IMG/VR virus record: IMGVR_UViG_3300032240_001810
Coordinates: 1-49,815 of that record
Length of the DNA stretch: 49,815 nucleotides
Strand: one strand, 5' to 3'
Source of the DNA: a virus
Part shown: positions 16,210-25,218 of the stretch, piece after piece
Layout of the letters: every line of letters starts with the position of its first letter
How positions within the stretch are numbered: position 1 is the first letter of the stretch
Notes under the pieces: model-generated
Told to the model about the DNA's origin: nothing
Seen by the model: the letters and a program-made list of their open reading frames with translations, nothing else
Databases searched by the model: none
Position numbers and translations under genes: made by a program

Positions 16210-19200
16210 TTAGATATTTTCAAACGATGCTCCTGTTGGAGTAATTAAGAACTCAATGTCAATGAACTCAAGAGCTTTAGTTGGTTTGATGTAAATCTTA
16301 CCTACTAATTGGTTAGCGTCTAAGTCTTCAGGTGTGTTTTGAACTGTAACTCTAAAGTCGTACAAACCTCTGTCTCTTCTAATCGAATCTAAGATTGGAT
16401 TAACTGAATCTAAGAATTGTTGTCTTACCAAGTTGTCGTTTTGTTCAAATAACAATCTTACTGCTACTGCTGAAATTAACTTACGAGCTTGTAACAATAA
16501 TCTTCTTACATTTATTCTATCAAGAGCAGATTGTCTAATTTGAAGAGTTTTATTACCCCAAATTACAGTTCCAACATCGTTGAAAGTTGCGATTGGGTTA
16601 ATTCTTCCTTTGTAAAGAGTGTCTCTATCTTCTTGAGTTAATCTCTTTCTTGCTCTAATTGCATTTACAACACCTCTTGTGTAACCCGCAGTTGCGAACC
16701 AAGGAAACGCTATATTATCTGTTAACGCTAAGTTACGAGTAACTTCAGCAGTTGATGGAATATAGATTTGTGTATTGTTTACTGTATCACGAGTAAGAAC
16801 CCATGGATAGTAAGTTGCCGTGTAGTTAGAGTCAATTCCCGTATTTTCTAGGTTATCAACCGCCTCTTGTGGGTAAATTAAATTATCCATTGAAGTTGAT
16901 GGCTGGTACAAGTTAAAATCAGGAGTCGTGCAAATATAAATTGAATCAGCTCTACTGTTTTCAACAATGTCAATTGTTGCAGAAACTAAATCACCATTGT
17001 TAACATAATCAACACCAGGAGTTACAAGAACATTGATGTTAGTTATTTCAGGATTTGCAAATGACTGTACACCTAACAAGTATGCGTAATAGTCAGTATT
17101 AGCGTAATCAACTGTGTTATCACCAACTGTGATTTGTTTAAACGCTCCCCATCCTGTTGAGTCTGTGTAAGGTGCACAAGACGAAGCTCCTTGTTTATAA
17201 CCTGAGTTACCTAATTGGAATCTATCGGCATTTGTTCTATATTCTCTATAAATGTCCCATCCGTCAAAACCACCTTGTACCAAGAAAGTAAACTTACGAG
17301 AGTATAAGAAGTAATATGGATTTGTTTGTGATGTAGGTTCAGAACTAAATGCTCCCGTTCCAACATCAAATGCCGTTTGACCACTGTTTTGATAAACATT
17401 TGCAATTGTAACTGCAGTTGCCCCTGAATCCATGTGGAAACCTTTTGTAACATTTGGCCAATAAACATGTGATGGTTCAGTACAAGTTGTTGTTAATGGA
17501 TTTGGCATTCCTTTGTATTGGAAGAAGTCAGGGTCATATCCTGGTGAATCAGATGAAAATGCAACTGATGATGAAATACCCAAATAAGTTTTTCTAATAT
17601 TGTCACCAGAACTTGACACGCTATTAGAACCACCTGCGGTTGTTCCAAATGGTGGGTTATAAATTACCTCTCCAGGGTAGTCATATTTTGTTTTGAATAT
17701 TTGGAATGGTGATTTAGACCCTGAATAAGTTCTTGTTACAAAACCTTCAAATCCACACGGTAACGCATCTATTGGAGCTTCTTGGTTAACTTCTACAAAA
17801 ATGTACTTTGACATCACTGCGTATTCACCATCAGATGAACCAACTTTTTTAGCAATATAGTTGTTTTCTGCTGGGTCTAAACTACAATTAGTAAATTTTT
17901 CTAAAACCACAGGATTCGCATCCGTGTCAAAGAAATTTCTTACAATTAAATCAAATGTACCATTGTTAAATGAAATGTTCGCAATTGAAACTTTAATTTC
18001 AGTATTTGATGAATTACCATCTGCAATTGTATAAACTTTGAATAATCTATAAACTAAATTACCTCTTAATTCTGATACAACCCAAGGAGATTCAGCGGTT
18101 TGATATTTTTCAAGGTAAAAACCAATAGATGATATACTATTATTTCTAGCTTCAGCTAATGATAATAATGTACAATTTAATCCTCTAATAAATCCTTTAT
18201 TATATCCGTAACTTAATAATGTCGGATATCTTTCTTCAACAAACAAAGGAACTTCCTCTTTATCTTTAGCAAAGTTTTCAACACCAAATACTTTTGATAC
18301 ATAATTAGCGTTTGCCGGTGTAAATGAAGTTTCAAATTGGAAATTTGAATTCTCATAAGTTGTACCTGAAATTAAAAATGTACTAAATGGATTTTTAGTA
18401 ACACCCGAATAAGCTCCTGTACAAATCATTTGAACTTTTGAAGTACCTGTTACTTGGTAATTAGGTCCGTGTTGAGTTGATGAATAGTTTGAAATACCTC
18501 TTGAACGTAATGTTGCAACAATTAAATTATTATATCCTGAATAAGTTAAACCTGAAAAGTTATAAATATTACCAGTTATAGTACCACTATAAGCCCCTGT
18601 AATTGGGTTACCTGACATCGCCCCAATTCTACTGTAAAAAGAATATCCATTATAATTTTCACCTGAAGTTGGAGGTGTAAATGTCGCGTAATACCAAGAA
18701 TCATTAGTTTCAGCACAGTAATTAATACTTGATGCACTTATTGAGTCAACACCAAATACATTAGTTGATGCTGAATAACCCGCAATAATATTAGAGTTTA
18801 CTTGAGACCCTGATACCGCCCCAAAATAGTATATTGAACTTGCCGATGTTGACGGAGTTGTCACAATACTATAAATTTGACTTTGTAAGTCAGAATAAAT
18901 TGTTGATGTACCACCATTATAAGTTGTATAAGGTGTTGTAGAATTTGTAATTCCTGCAGGTAATCCTGTAATGGTTACTGTCGCAGTTGATGCGGTTGTT
19001 CCTGTAAATGTTGCGGTAAATGATGTAGGGGTTCCCGTTAACGCAACTGTATTACAATTAACATTTGCAACTGTTTTAATTGACCATGATGGTCCTGCGT
19101 CATAACCCGATAATCCTAATACTCTTGTCACAAACAATTGGTTAGATTGTTGTAAATATGATTTAGCGATGTACGCAGCTTCATACTTTGGTATCTGTGT

Positions 19201-19407
19201 GTTCACAAATTTTTCAGGGGTTGTTCCACCGAAATAGGTTTCAAATTCTCCATAGCTTGAAATGAAGATTGGTTCAAATGCTGGACCTTTTAAGGTTTCT
19301 CCAGCAATACCCAAGGTAGTAATCCCGACACTTTGTGAAACAAAAGATAAATCTCTTTCTGATGTATATACACCAGGTGAGACGAAAACTTTGTTTGATG
19401 TTGCCAT
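16210..19407 (-). CDS. Tail sheath protein, T4 gp18-like, enlarged
   Basis: A 1065-residue sheath subunit. The N-terminus (VSPGVYTSERDLSFVSQSVG, then GPAFEPIFISSYGEFETYFG) and C-terminus (PWFATAGYTRGVVNAIRAR, INPIATFNDVGTVIWGNKTL, RGLYDFRVTVQNTPEDLD) are textbook sheath. The protein contracts around the tube to drive injection. It is about 400 residues longer than T4 gp18 (659). The extra length lies in residues ~100-680 and is Gly/Ser/Thr/Tyr-rich, probably surface-exposed inserted domains. The gene has its own motif upstream (19444-19450) and its own terminator. The identity is certain; the role of the insert is unknown. Confidence 0.95.
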   Translation of the reverse strand: MATSNKVFVSPGVYTSERDLSFVSQSVGITTLGIAGETLKGPAFEPIFISSYGEFETYFGGTTPEKFVNTQIPKYEAAYIAKSYLQQSNQLFVTRVLGLSGYDAGPSWSIKTVANVNCNTVALTGTPTSFTATFTGTTASTATVTITGLPAGITNSTTPYTTYNGGTSTIYSDLQSQIYSIVTTPSTSASSIYYFGAVSGSQVNSNIIAGYSASTNVFGVDSISASSINYCAETNDSWYYATFTPPTSGENYNGYSFYSRIGAMSGNPITGAYSGTITGNIYNFSGLTYSGYNNLIVATLRSRGISNYSSTQHGPNYQVTGTSKVQMICTGAYSGVTKNPFSTFLISGTTYENSNFQFETSFTPANANYVSKVFGVENFAKDKEEVPLFVEERYPTLLSYGYNKGFIRGLNCTLLSLAEARNNSISSIGFYLEKYQTAESPWVVSELRGNLVYRLFKVYTIADGNSSNTEIKVSIANISFNNGTFDLIVRNFFDTDANPVVLEKFTNCSLDPAENNYIAKKVGSSDGEYAVMSKYIFVEVNQEAPIDALPCGFEGFVTRTYSGSKSPFQIFKTKYDYPGEVIYNPPFGTTAGGSNSVSSSGDNIRKTYLGISSSVAFSSDSPGYDPDFFQYKGMPNPLTTTCTEPSHVYWPNVTKGFHMDSGATAVTIANVYQNSGQTAFDVGTGAFSSEPTSQTNPYYFLYSRKFTFLVQGGFDGWDIYREYRTNADRFQLGNSGYKQGASSCAPYTDSTGWGAFKQITVGDNTVDYANTDYYAYLLGVQSFANPEITNINVLVTPGVDYVNNGDLVSATIDIVENSRADSIYICTTPDFNLYQPSTSMDNLIYPQEAVDNLENTGIDSNYTATYYPWVLTRDTVNNTQIYIPSTAEVTRNLALTDNIAFPWFATAGYTRGVVNAIRARKRLTQEDRDTLYKGRINPIATFNDVGTVIWGNKTLQIRQSALDRINVRRLLLQARKLISAVAVRLLFEQNDNLVRQQFLDSVNPILDSIRRDRGLYDFRVTVQNTPEDLDANQLVGKIYIKPTKALEFIDIEFLITPTGASFENI

Positions 19408-19443
19408 TTTTATTTTAAATGTTTTTAAAAATTTATTTTATTG

Positions 19444-19450
19444 ATAAATA
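19444..19450 (-). promoter_or_regulatory. Candidate late promoter motif TATTTAT before the sheath gene
   Basis: Minus-strand CAATATTTATCAATAAAAT, 36 nt before the sheath ATG. A plus-strand copy at 19487-19493 makes this a divergent promoter region. Apart from the small gene at 19529, the 267-nt gap from 19408 to 19674 holds nothing else. Confidence 0.4.
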
Positions 19451-19486
19451 TTGTGTTTTTAACCAAAAACTAATAGGTTTAACAAC

Positions 19487-19493
19487 TATTTAT
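19487..19493 (+). promoter_or_regulatory. Candidate late promoter motif TATTTAT before a small plus-strand gene
   Basis: Plus-strand CTATTTATC, 35 nt before the TTG start of the 49-residue protein at 19529. It is back to back with the sheath promoter motif. Confidence 0.3.
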
Positions 19494-19528
19494 CTATTGG
19501 TAGGAATAAATTCTACTTTTTTTCTACC

Positions 19529-19678
19529 TTGAAAATTAAGAATATTAAAATATCTCCTGAGAGCCACGAAATCTTAAAAACCTATTGTAATAAACATGGT
19601 TATAAAATTCATAAGTTTTTAGAAAAACTAATTAAAGAAAATTGTGAAGAAAAAAAGGATATATATGGAGAACATTAA
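19529..19678 (+). CDS. Small ribbon-helix-helix-like protein (49 aa, TTG start)
   Basis: A short plus-strand frame starting at TTG 19529 and ending at TAA 19676-19678. It encodes KNIKISPESHEILKTYC followed by GYKIHKFLEKLIKENCEEKK. The pattern (a short beta strand, then 'pEsHeiLKtyc.khGykihkFleKLIkE') is that of small phage proteins with a ribbon-helix-helix fold, often DNA-binding. There is no in-frame ATG, and the frame is closed upstream at 19460-19462, so TTG (or an ATT at 19496) must be the start. The 3' end overlaps the convergent sheath-terminator gene by 4 nt. The charged, well-patterned sequence in an otherwise empty gap argues that it is real. The DNA-binding role is a guess. Confidence 0.55.
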   Translation: MKIKNIKISPESHEILKTYCNKHGYKIHKFLEKLIKENCEEKKDIYGEH

Positions 19679-20727
19679 AGGATTATTGAAACAAGATTAA
19701 TAGTACTAATAATACTACCATTTGTTTTAACAATATTTAATGTTAACTCATCTCCACTATTAATTTGAATATATCCTGTTGATAATGGTATTGTACTATT
19801 CCCATAATATAATCCATTAATGTATATTTGATAAGATGTAACATTTTCACTACCGTCAATTTTTATATTTGCGGTGTAATCAAAAGTTTGAGTATATGCG
19901 GTAGTTCCAATAGGGTAAATAGCGTTAAAAACATATTGGTCAGGGTTTGGTGGGTTAACGTTTTTTCTTACTTTTTTCTTTCTGTTATCCATTTCAATTA
20001 AAAGTAAACTTCTACTAATTGCAGGTTTAACTTGGTATTCTTCTTCATCACTTAAAAACCCTTGTAATGTAAAACCATAAGATTGAATATAATACCTTCT
20101 TTTTTCAACATCCATAACTGACTCATCTGAAATATCATCTAAAGTAATTGGAATGTAATGTCCTTTTATTTTAGTATATGCCTGACGAGATGAAAATTTT
20201 TCAATAACAATTTGATTGAATTTGTTTAATTCCCTCATTCTATTACAAATAATTTTAACAGAATATTTTATATCAACAGGAACAGGTTGTGGAATAGTAT
20301 AGATATCCATACCTTTTCTTTGACCGTCCCAAGTTGGTACCGCAGCATAATAAAATTGTTTTCTATTAGGTATGGTATATTTTAAAGATGGTAATGTACC
20401 AAATTTAACTTCAGGTGTCCTGACTGTCGTAATAATTGGGGGTTGGACATTCTTATCAATGTTACTAAAATCCCATGTTTGAGTAAATTGAGCCCAATTC
20501 TGAGTTGTCATCAAAATATCAACTACTTTAACAACTTTACCTGAAACCACAGTTTTTAAATCATTTTTTATAAAATCTAAAAACCCCCTGTCTAAATCTT
20601 CATGTAAAATAGATTTAGGTAAGTAAGTACCATCCTTGTTGATATCCTCAAGAAGTTCTAACCTTCGTTCATAACCAACAGGTGGGTATGTAAGGGGTAA
20701 AGTTTTTTTAATTTTTGGTAATCCCAT
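19675..20727 (-). CDS. Tail sheath terminator/completion protein, T4 gp15-like
   Basis: A 350-residue protein just upstream of the sheath in the minus-strand series. Residues ~150-240 follow the pattern of T4 gp15: VDIKYSVKIICNRMRELNKF, a stretch ending in IPITLDDISDES, then EKRRYYIQSYGFTLQGFL (in gp15 the matching 'RRRI..SLTFEVNGW' strand). Residues ~260-350 look like a C-terminal Ig-like beta domain (NIKIDGSENVTSYQIYINGL) absent from T4 gp15, possibly for surface decoration. It overlaps the gp14-like gene by one base. gp15 caps the sheath and tube before the head joins. The assignment rests on a weak pattern plus gene order. Confidence 0.55.
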   Translation of the reverse strand: MGLPKIKKTLPLTYPPVGYERRLELLEDINKDGTYLPKSILHEDLDRGFLDFIKNDLKTVVSGKVVKVVDILMTTQNWAQFTQTWDFSNIDKNVQPPIITTVRTPEVKFGTLPSLKYTIPNRKQFYYAAVPTWDGQRKGMDIYTIPQPVPVDIKYSVKIICNRMRELNKFNQIVIEKFSSRQAYTKIKGHYIPITLDDISDESVMDVEKRRYYIQSYGFTLQGFLSDEEEYQVKPAISRSLLLIEMDNRKKKVRKNVNPPNPDQYVFNAIYPIGTTAYTQTFDYTANIKIDGSENVTSYQIYINGLYYGNSTIPLSTGYIQINSGDELTLNIVKTNGSIISTINLVSIIL

Positions 20728-21239
20728 TATAATCCTCTAAATTCATTTTCCATCACAGGTGATGCGTTTATTGTTCTATAAAACGGCTTATATCCTGCGT
20801 ATGTGTGTTTGTTATCTGAAACAACACGTCCATCATTATTAACTACATAATACCTAACTCTACTTTCAGTTTCGTAATATGCAATATAATCACCATATTC
20901 AATATCAATATCTAATTCATCTAAATGTTTTTGATAAACTGAAATTCTGGCATTACCTGGTTCAAGTTGATTAATTTTACTTGTACCAAGAAATTTATTT
21001 TCAGGTGCAACAATTTGTAGATAAGCCTTGAACTCAACAGGAGGTAAAAATTTGATTCCATCCACTTGAGCTTCACCGTAGACATCATCAACATTTGTTT
21101 TCTTTTTATCCACTTTATACAATATAAGAGTAAAGTTCATATCACCATTTAACCATTCCATGCCCATTGAAACATCCAAATTATAGTCTTCTTCTCCAAA
21201 AAATTTACCTAATCTTGTTATCGGAACTATTCTATTCAT
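20727..21239 (-). CDS. Neck/head-closure protein, probably T4 gp14-like
   Basis: A 170-residue beta-rich protein beginning MNRIVPITRLGKFFGEEDYN. It has VDDVYGEAQ, then a PPVEFKAYLQIVAPE strand and DIEYGDYIAYYETESRVRYY, the layout of head-closure proteins that join connector to tail. It is co-transcribed with the gp15-like gene (one-base overlap), and its ATG overlaps the stop of the HNH gene. With gp13 encoded nearby on the other strand, the set gp13-gp14-gp15 is complete. It is shorter than T4 gp14 (256). The fold class is likely; the exact T4 name is inferred. Confidence 0.55.
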   Translation of the reverse strand: MNRIVPITRLGKFFGEEDYNLDVSMGMEWLNGDMNFTLILYKVDKKKTNVDDVYGEAQVDGIKFLPPVEFKAYLQIVAPENKFLGTSKINQLEPGNARISVYQKHLDELDIDIEYGDYIAYYETESRVRYYVVNNDGRVVSDNKHTYAGYKPFYRTINASPVMENEFRGL

Positions 21240-21874
21240 ATTATTTTGTTACCTTTTTTCATATTATCTCTCCACGATAAGGGTTGTAAATTTGAATAAT
21301 GACATAAATTGTATAACTCATCTTTATTTTTGGCATATGATAATGGGATAATGTGGTCAATTACCCACTTACTTTCACCATACCCATAATTATCCCAACC
21401 CATCCATGTGTCAAATTTTTTTTCAATATACTCTTTCAAGTAAGTAGGGGTGCAACCAACAATTTCAAAAGTTTTTTTACTTTTTTCTGTTTGGTTAAAA
21501 TATCTTCTTACAGATTTTCTTAGTTGATTTGTTAATTTAAAATGTCCATCATTGTCAAGTTTTTTTTTGGTTGACCTTTTTTTACTAATTCTAACTTTTT
21601 CTTTATTTTGTTCTCTGTATTTTTTAGCACTTTCTAAAACTTTTTCTTTATTTTTTTCTTTATACTCTTTAGCCTTTTCTAAAACTTTTTCTTTATTTTT
21701 TTCGTAATATTTTTTTTTAGTAACTTTAATCAAATCTTGTTTTTCAATCCTTTCATTTTTTCTGCAAAATTTACAAACTGACCTATGTCCACATTTTGTT
21801 TTTGAACATTTATCAAACTCACACAATAATTTTTTCATGTGGCATTTTGAACATTTTTTTATGTTAGTCATCAT
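21236..21874 (-). CDS. HNH endonuclease with zinc-finger N-terminus (homing-type)
   Basis: I start this gene at the ATG at 21874 (MMTNIKKCSKC), not at the upstream ATG at 21952, because the first 26 residues of the longer frame are low-complexity. An N-terminal zinc ribbon (CSKC...CKFC) is followed by a Lys/Glu repeat (KEKVLEKAKEYKEKN repeated) and a C-terminal HNH motif (WVIDHIIPLSYAK, then NLQPLSWRDNMKKG with the H-N-N ligand pattern). Such free-standing endonucleases spread between phages by cutting cognate loci. It sits between neck genes and the helicase, with a stop-start overlap with the gp14-like gene. A late motif lies 4 nt upstream of the start. Confidence 0.85.
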   Translation of the reverse strand: MMTNIKKCSKCHMKKLLCEFDKCSKTKCGHRSVCKFCRKNERIEKQDLIKVTKKKYYEKNKEKVLEKAKEYKEKNKEKVLESAKKYREQNKEKVRISKKRSTKKKLDNDGHFKLTNQLRKSVRRYFNQTEKSKKTFEIVGCTPTYLKEYIEKKFDTWMGWDNYGYGESKWVIDHIIPLSYAKNKDELYNLCHYSNLQPLSWRDNMKKGNKII

Positions 21875-21878
21875 ATTG

Positions 21879-21885
21879 ATAAATA
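21879..21885 (-). promoter_or_regulatory. Candidate late promoter motif TATTTAT before the HNH gene
   Basis: Minus-strand AAATATTTATCAATATG, 4 nt before the ATG at 21874 (7 nt before the second ATG). Transcription from here would also cover the gp14- and gp15-like neck genes. Confidence 0.35.
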
Positions 21886-21931
21886 TTTCTTTTTTGATTA
21901 TTATTATAGTTGTATAGTTAATTAAAATAAT

Positions 21932-23692
21932 TTGACAACTTCTACAGGACATTTAAGTGTTGAACAGCAAGCAATATCTATTCTTGAAAATTATCAGGGG
22001 TCAAATAACTATATCCTTAAATTAAAAAAACAGATTGAGTCAAACAAGAAGTATCTTCCAACAAGAGCTCAATGTGATTACGTTATTGACTACAATTCAG
22101 TAGTTCCAAAAGTTGCCAAGAAATGGGTCGAAATTGACTCATACTTTTCTCAAAAACTTGTTGAGGATAATCCATTCATTAAGGAACCTGATAAAATCTA
22201 TGTTGAAAAGATTTTAATTGAAAAAGATAAGTCGTATCACATTTGGGGTAAGATTTTTAGTGCCGAGACCATTCACGATTTTTGGATACCAAAAGCTGCT
22301 GTAATTAAACAATATACTGAAAACTTGGTTGATGTTGATTACACTAAATATGAAAACCGTCCGCCACTTGCTCACCAAAAAGAAGCTATAGAAAAATTAT
22401 TAAAGAACGATAAGTTCATTTTAGCCGACGATATGGGTTTAGGGAAAACGACTTCGGCGGTGATTGCATCATTAGAAAGTGGTTCAAATAAAATTTTAAT
22501 TATTTGTCCGGCATCTCTTAAAATAAATTGGGAAAGAGAAATTAAAAACTATACTGACAAATCGGTTTATATCTGTGAGGGTAAGAAGTTTGAATTGGCA
22601 GATTACGTAATTGTAAACTACGATATCCTTAAAAACTTTCACGACCCAAAAGATAAAGAAAACTCAATAATCCTTAATTCAAAATTTGATTTGGTCATTA
22701 TTGATGAAGCACATTATGTTTCAAACGCTCAGGCTCAAAGAACAAAGATTATAATGGATGTTACCAAAAACATTAAAAAACTTTGGTTATTAACGGGAAC
22801 ACCGATGACTTCTCGTCCAATGAATTATTATAATATCTTAAAACTTATTGATAGTCCTGTGAGTCAAAATTGGCAAGCATACGCAATTAGATATTGTGGT
22901 GGGTATCAGTTTAGAGTGGGTGGTAAAAAGATTTGGAATGTTACAGGAGCATCTAATTTAGAAGAATTAAGAGAAAGAACTTCACGTCAAATCTTAAGAA
23001 GATTAAAGACTGAAGTTTTAGATTTACCTGAAAAAATTATTACTCCTGTTTATCTTCGTTTAAAATCGAGATTGTATGAAGGATTGATGGGTGAGTATTA
23101 TGATTGGTATAATAATAGACAAGATGAGTCAAGGTCTTTATCAGTTCAGTTTTCAAAACTTATGAAAGTAAGACAGGTTATTGCTGAAGAAAAAATATCT
23201 ATCACAATTGAACTTGCTGAGAACATTATTGAACAAGGTAAAAAAGTTATTATTTTTAGTAACTTTACCGAACCTTTAAAAAAGATACACGAACATTTTG
23301 GGAAGAAATCTGTTTATTTAGACGGGTCAACATCAAAACCTGCGAGACAAGATGCGGTTGACAAGTTCCAAGAGAGTGATAAAATACAAGTTTTTTGTGG
23401 TAACATGAAAGCAGCAGGGGTTGGATTGACACTTACCGCTGGTGAGGCCGTTATTATGAATGACTTATCGTTTGTACCTGCTGAACATGCGCAGGCAGAA
23501 GACCGCTCATATAGATATGGACAAAAAAATTCAGTTTCAATATACTACCCATTATTTGATAACTCTATTGAAGGAGTTATTTATGACATTCTTACAAGGA
23601 AGAAACAGATAATTGGTACAGTTATGGGAGATATAGACGAAAGTTCTGTAGATATTGTTGAACAAATACTTAACGAAATCAATAGTAAGTAA
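21932..23692 (+). CDS. SNF2-family DNA helicase/annealing helicase (SMARCAL1-like)
   Basis: A 586-residue superfamily 2 ATPase. Residues ~150-340 hold RecA domain 1: LADDMGLGKT (Walker A), IICPASLKINWERE (Ia), DEAH at 'VIIDEAHYVSNA' (II) and LLTGTPMTSRP (III). Residues ~430-560 hold domain 2: VIIFSNFTEPLKKI, GLTLTAGEAVIMNDL and the arginine-finger motif AHAQAEDRSYRYGQ. This set is characteristic of SNF2/HARP-type annealing helicases, which remodel forks and may replace T4 UvsW. The start is TTG at 21932, since the frame closes at 21923. It has no late motif, so early expression is likely. It ends 13 nt before the SOD fusion gene. Confidence 0.9.
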   Translation: MTTSTGHLSVEQQAISILENYQGSNNYILKLKKQIESNKKYLPTRAQCDYVIDYNSVVPKVAKKWVEIDSYFSQKLVEDNPFIKEPDKIYVEKILIEKDKSYHIWGKIFSAETIHDFWIPKAAVIKQYTENLVDVDYTKYENRPPLAHQKEAIEKLLKNDKFILADDMGLGKTTSAVIASLESGSNKILIICPASLKINWEREIKNYTDKSVYICEGKKFELADYVIVNYDILKNFHDPKDKENSIILNSKFDLVIIDEAHYVSNAQAQRTKIIMDVTKNIKKLWLLTGTPMTSRPMNYYNILKLIDSPVSQNWQAYAIRYCGGYQFRVGGKKIWNVTGASNLEELRERTSRQILRRLKTEVLDLPEKIITPVYLRLKSRLYEGLMGEYYDWYNNRQDESRSLSVQFSKLMKVRQVIAEEKISITIELAENIIEQGKKVIIFSNFTEPLKKIHEHFGKKSVYLDGSTSKPARQDAVDKFQESDKIQVFCGNMKAAGVGLTLTAGEAVIMNDLSFVPAEHAQAEDRSYRYGQKNSVSIYYPLFDNSIEGVIYDILTRKKQIIGTVMGDIDESSVDIVEQILNEINSK

Positions 23693-23693
23693 G

Positions 23694-23700
23694 TATTTAT
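23694..23700 (+). promoter_or_regulatory. Candidate late promoter motif TATTTAT before the SOD fusion gene
   Basis: Plus-strand AAGTATTTATAATTAATG, 5 nt before the ATG at 23706. It gives the SOD fusion late expression separate from the helicase. Confidence 0.35.
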
Positions 23701-23705
23701 AATTA

Positions 23706-25211
23706 ATGAAATCGTTAAATATAGTATCAGAGTCATTAGTTAGTCGTTTGTTAGGTGAGGAAACTCAACCTGAAACCAAATTTTTTATTAACGAAATGAA
23801 AACCATTGGTATTGATAAACTACCGTATGGATATGCATCATTAAGAAGATTTATTGACCCTGAGACAATGAAGTTTCATTATCAAAAACATTACAAAGGG
23901 TATGTTAAAAAATTAAATTCAGCTCTTCGTAAAAAAGATTATGGTGATGTTGAATTGGAAAATATTGTTAAACAGATATCAAAGTATAATACAACAATAA
24001 GAAATAACGCAGGTGGAGCATTTAACCACGCATTGTTTTGGAAAATGTTATCACCTACTCCACAAAAACCAAGTGGAGAAGTATTTGAAAAGATTGTTAA
24101 ACAATTTGGAACATATCGTAACTTCAAAACTAAATTTGAAGAAATTTCAAGAAAACGATTTGGTTCAGGATGGTGTTGGTTAGTATTAACTGATACAGGT
24201 AGATTAAAAGTAATGTCCACCTCAAATCAAGATAATCCACTTATGAATATAATAAACAAAGGCGGTTTTCCGTTGTTAGGTTTGGATTTGTGGGAACACG
24301 CTTATTATTTAAAATACCAAAACAAAAGAGATGAATATATTGAAAACTTTTGGGAGGTAATCAATTGGGAATTTGTTAACGAGTTATACAAATCAAAAAC
24401 TGAAAAAAAATTGAACGAATCAATTTCAACAAAAAAACTTTTATACGAAAACGTATCTGATTATTCAGATATTTTTAGTAACAACAAAAATGTTCTTTGG
24501 ACTTATAGAAGATGTATTGACAATACGTTGAAAAGAGTTTTGTCCGATAAATGGAATGAAAACAATCAACACTCTGAAGGTTCATCTTCAGGTATCTACG
24601 ACTTGGAACAACCAGGTCGTTCAGTAATCAATAAATTAAACACAAATTATATTGGGTTTAAAATTTTAGTTGATGATTTAAATCAGGTACTTACAAGGTT
24701 AAATAAACCCACATTAAATTTTATTGGGGTAACGCCTTCACAACAAGTGGAAGAAATAAATAAATTTTGTGAATATTTGAGTTTTTTTGGTGAAAGAATT
24801 TTTAAAGGGTCTAAAACTCTTGATAAAATTATGAAACTTTTGAAAAGAACACATGACAAAGGCGGTCAACTTGAGGAGTATGTAGCAAAAAAAATCAATC
24901 AAGAATTTGGTGAAGGAACTGCAGTTGTTGTGGGTAGTTTAGGTTCAAAAGAAGATTTTGCAGGAACTGATTTGACAGTAAATTTTGATAACAAAATACA
25001 AAACGCTCAAGTTAAACCAATTTTAAATATGGAAATAATTGACGGTTTTTATAATATAAAAATCAAAGGGTTTGTTAAAAAATTTAATACCGACTTATTA
25101 ATTTTCTCAAATATTAACAAAGAAGTTTATATTTTTAAAAACAAAACTGTTGCTTTTAGTTCAAGTATGTTTAAAATCCCAACACAAGATTTAATTTATA
25201 CTGTGAATTGA
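23706..25211 (+). CDS. Fe/Mn superoxide dismutase fused to a PD-(D/E)XK nuclease-like domain
   Basis: This protein has 501 residues, against ~200 for a normal Fe/MnSOD. Residues ~36-235 form a complete SOD: His58 (MKFHYQKHYKGYV), His108 (NAGGAFNHALFW), Asp194 and His198 (GLDLWEHAYYLKY), plus GSGWCWLV and Gln175 in NQDNPL, the manganese-type second-shell glutamine. All four metal ligands are present, so it should be active. Residues ~240-370 are helical and unknown. Residues ~385-500 look like a restriction-endonuclease fold: Glu390 (GQLEEYVAKK), Asp422 (GTDLTV) and the Q-x-K pair at 435-437 (AQVKP), as in Mrr-type enzymes. The N-terminal ~30 residues (MKSLNIVSESLVSRLLGEE) resemble a cleavable capsid-targeting leader. 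The SOD part is certain; the nuclease part is a pattern match. Confidence 0.85.
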   Translation: MKSLNIVSESLVSRLLGEETQPETKFFINEMKTIGIDKLPYGYASLRRFIDPETMKFHYQKHYKGYVKKLNSALRKKDYGDVELENIVKQISKYNTTIRNNAGGAFNHALFWKMLSPTPQKPSGEVFEKIVKQFGTYRNFKTKFEEISRKRFGSGWCWLVLTDTGRLKVMSTSNQDNPLMNIINKGGFPLLGLDLWEHAYYLKYQNKRDEYIENFWEVINWEFVNELYKSKTEKKLNESISTKKLLYENVSDYSDIFSNNKNVLWTYRRCIDNTLKRVLSDKWNENNQHSEGSSSGIYDLEQPGRSVINKLNTNYIGFKILVDDLNQVLTRLNKPTLNFIGVTPSQQVEEINKFCEYLSFFGERIFKGSKTLDKIMKLLKRTHDKGGQLEEYVAKKINQEFGEGTAVVVGSLGSKEDFAGTDLTVNFDNKIQNAQVKPILNMEIIDGFYNIKIKGFVKKFNTDLLIFSNINKEVYIFKNKTVAFSSSMFKIPTQDLIYTVN

Positions 25212-25218
25212 TATTTAT
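25212..25218 (+). promoter_or_regulatory. Candidate late promoter motif TATTTAT before the gp13-like gene
   Basis: Plus-strand GATATTTATATAAAAATATC, 16 nt before the ATG at 25235. It directly follows the stop of the SOD fusion gene. Confidence 0.4.

Noticed and set aside
21875-21952. Upstream extension of the HNH gene to ATG 21952
   Set aside because: The extra 26 residues are unlike the family, overlap the start of the helicase, and would cross the promoter motif at 21879.
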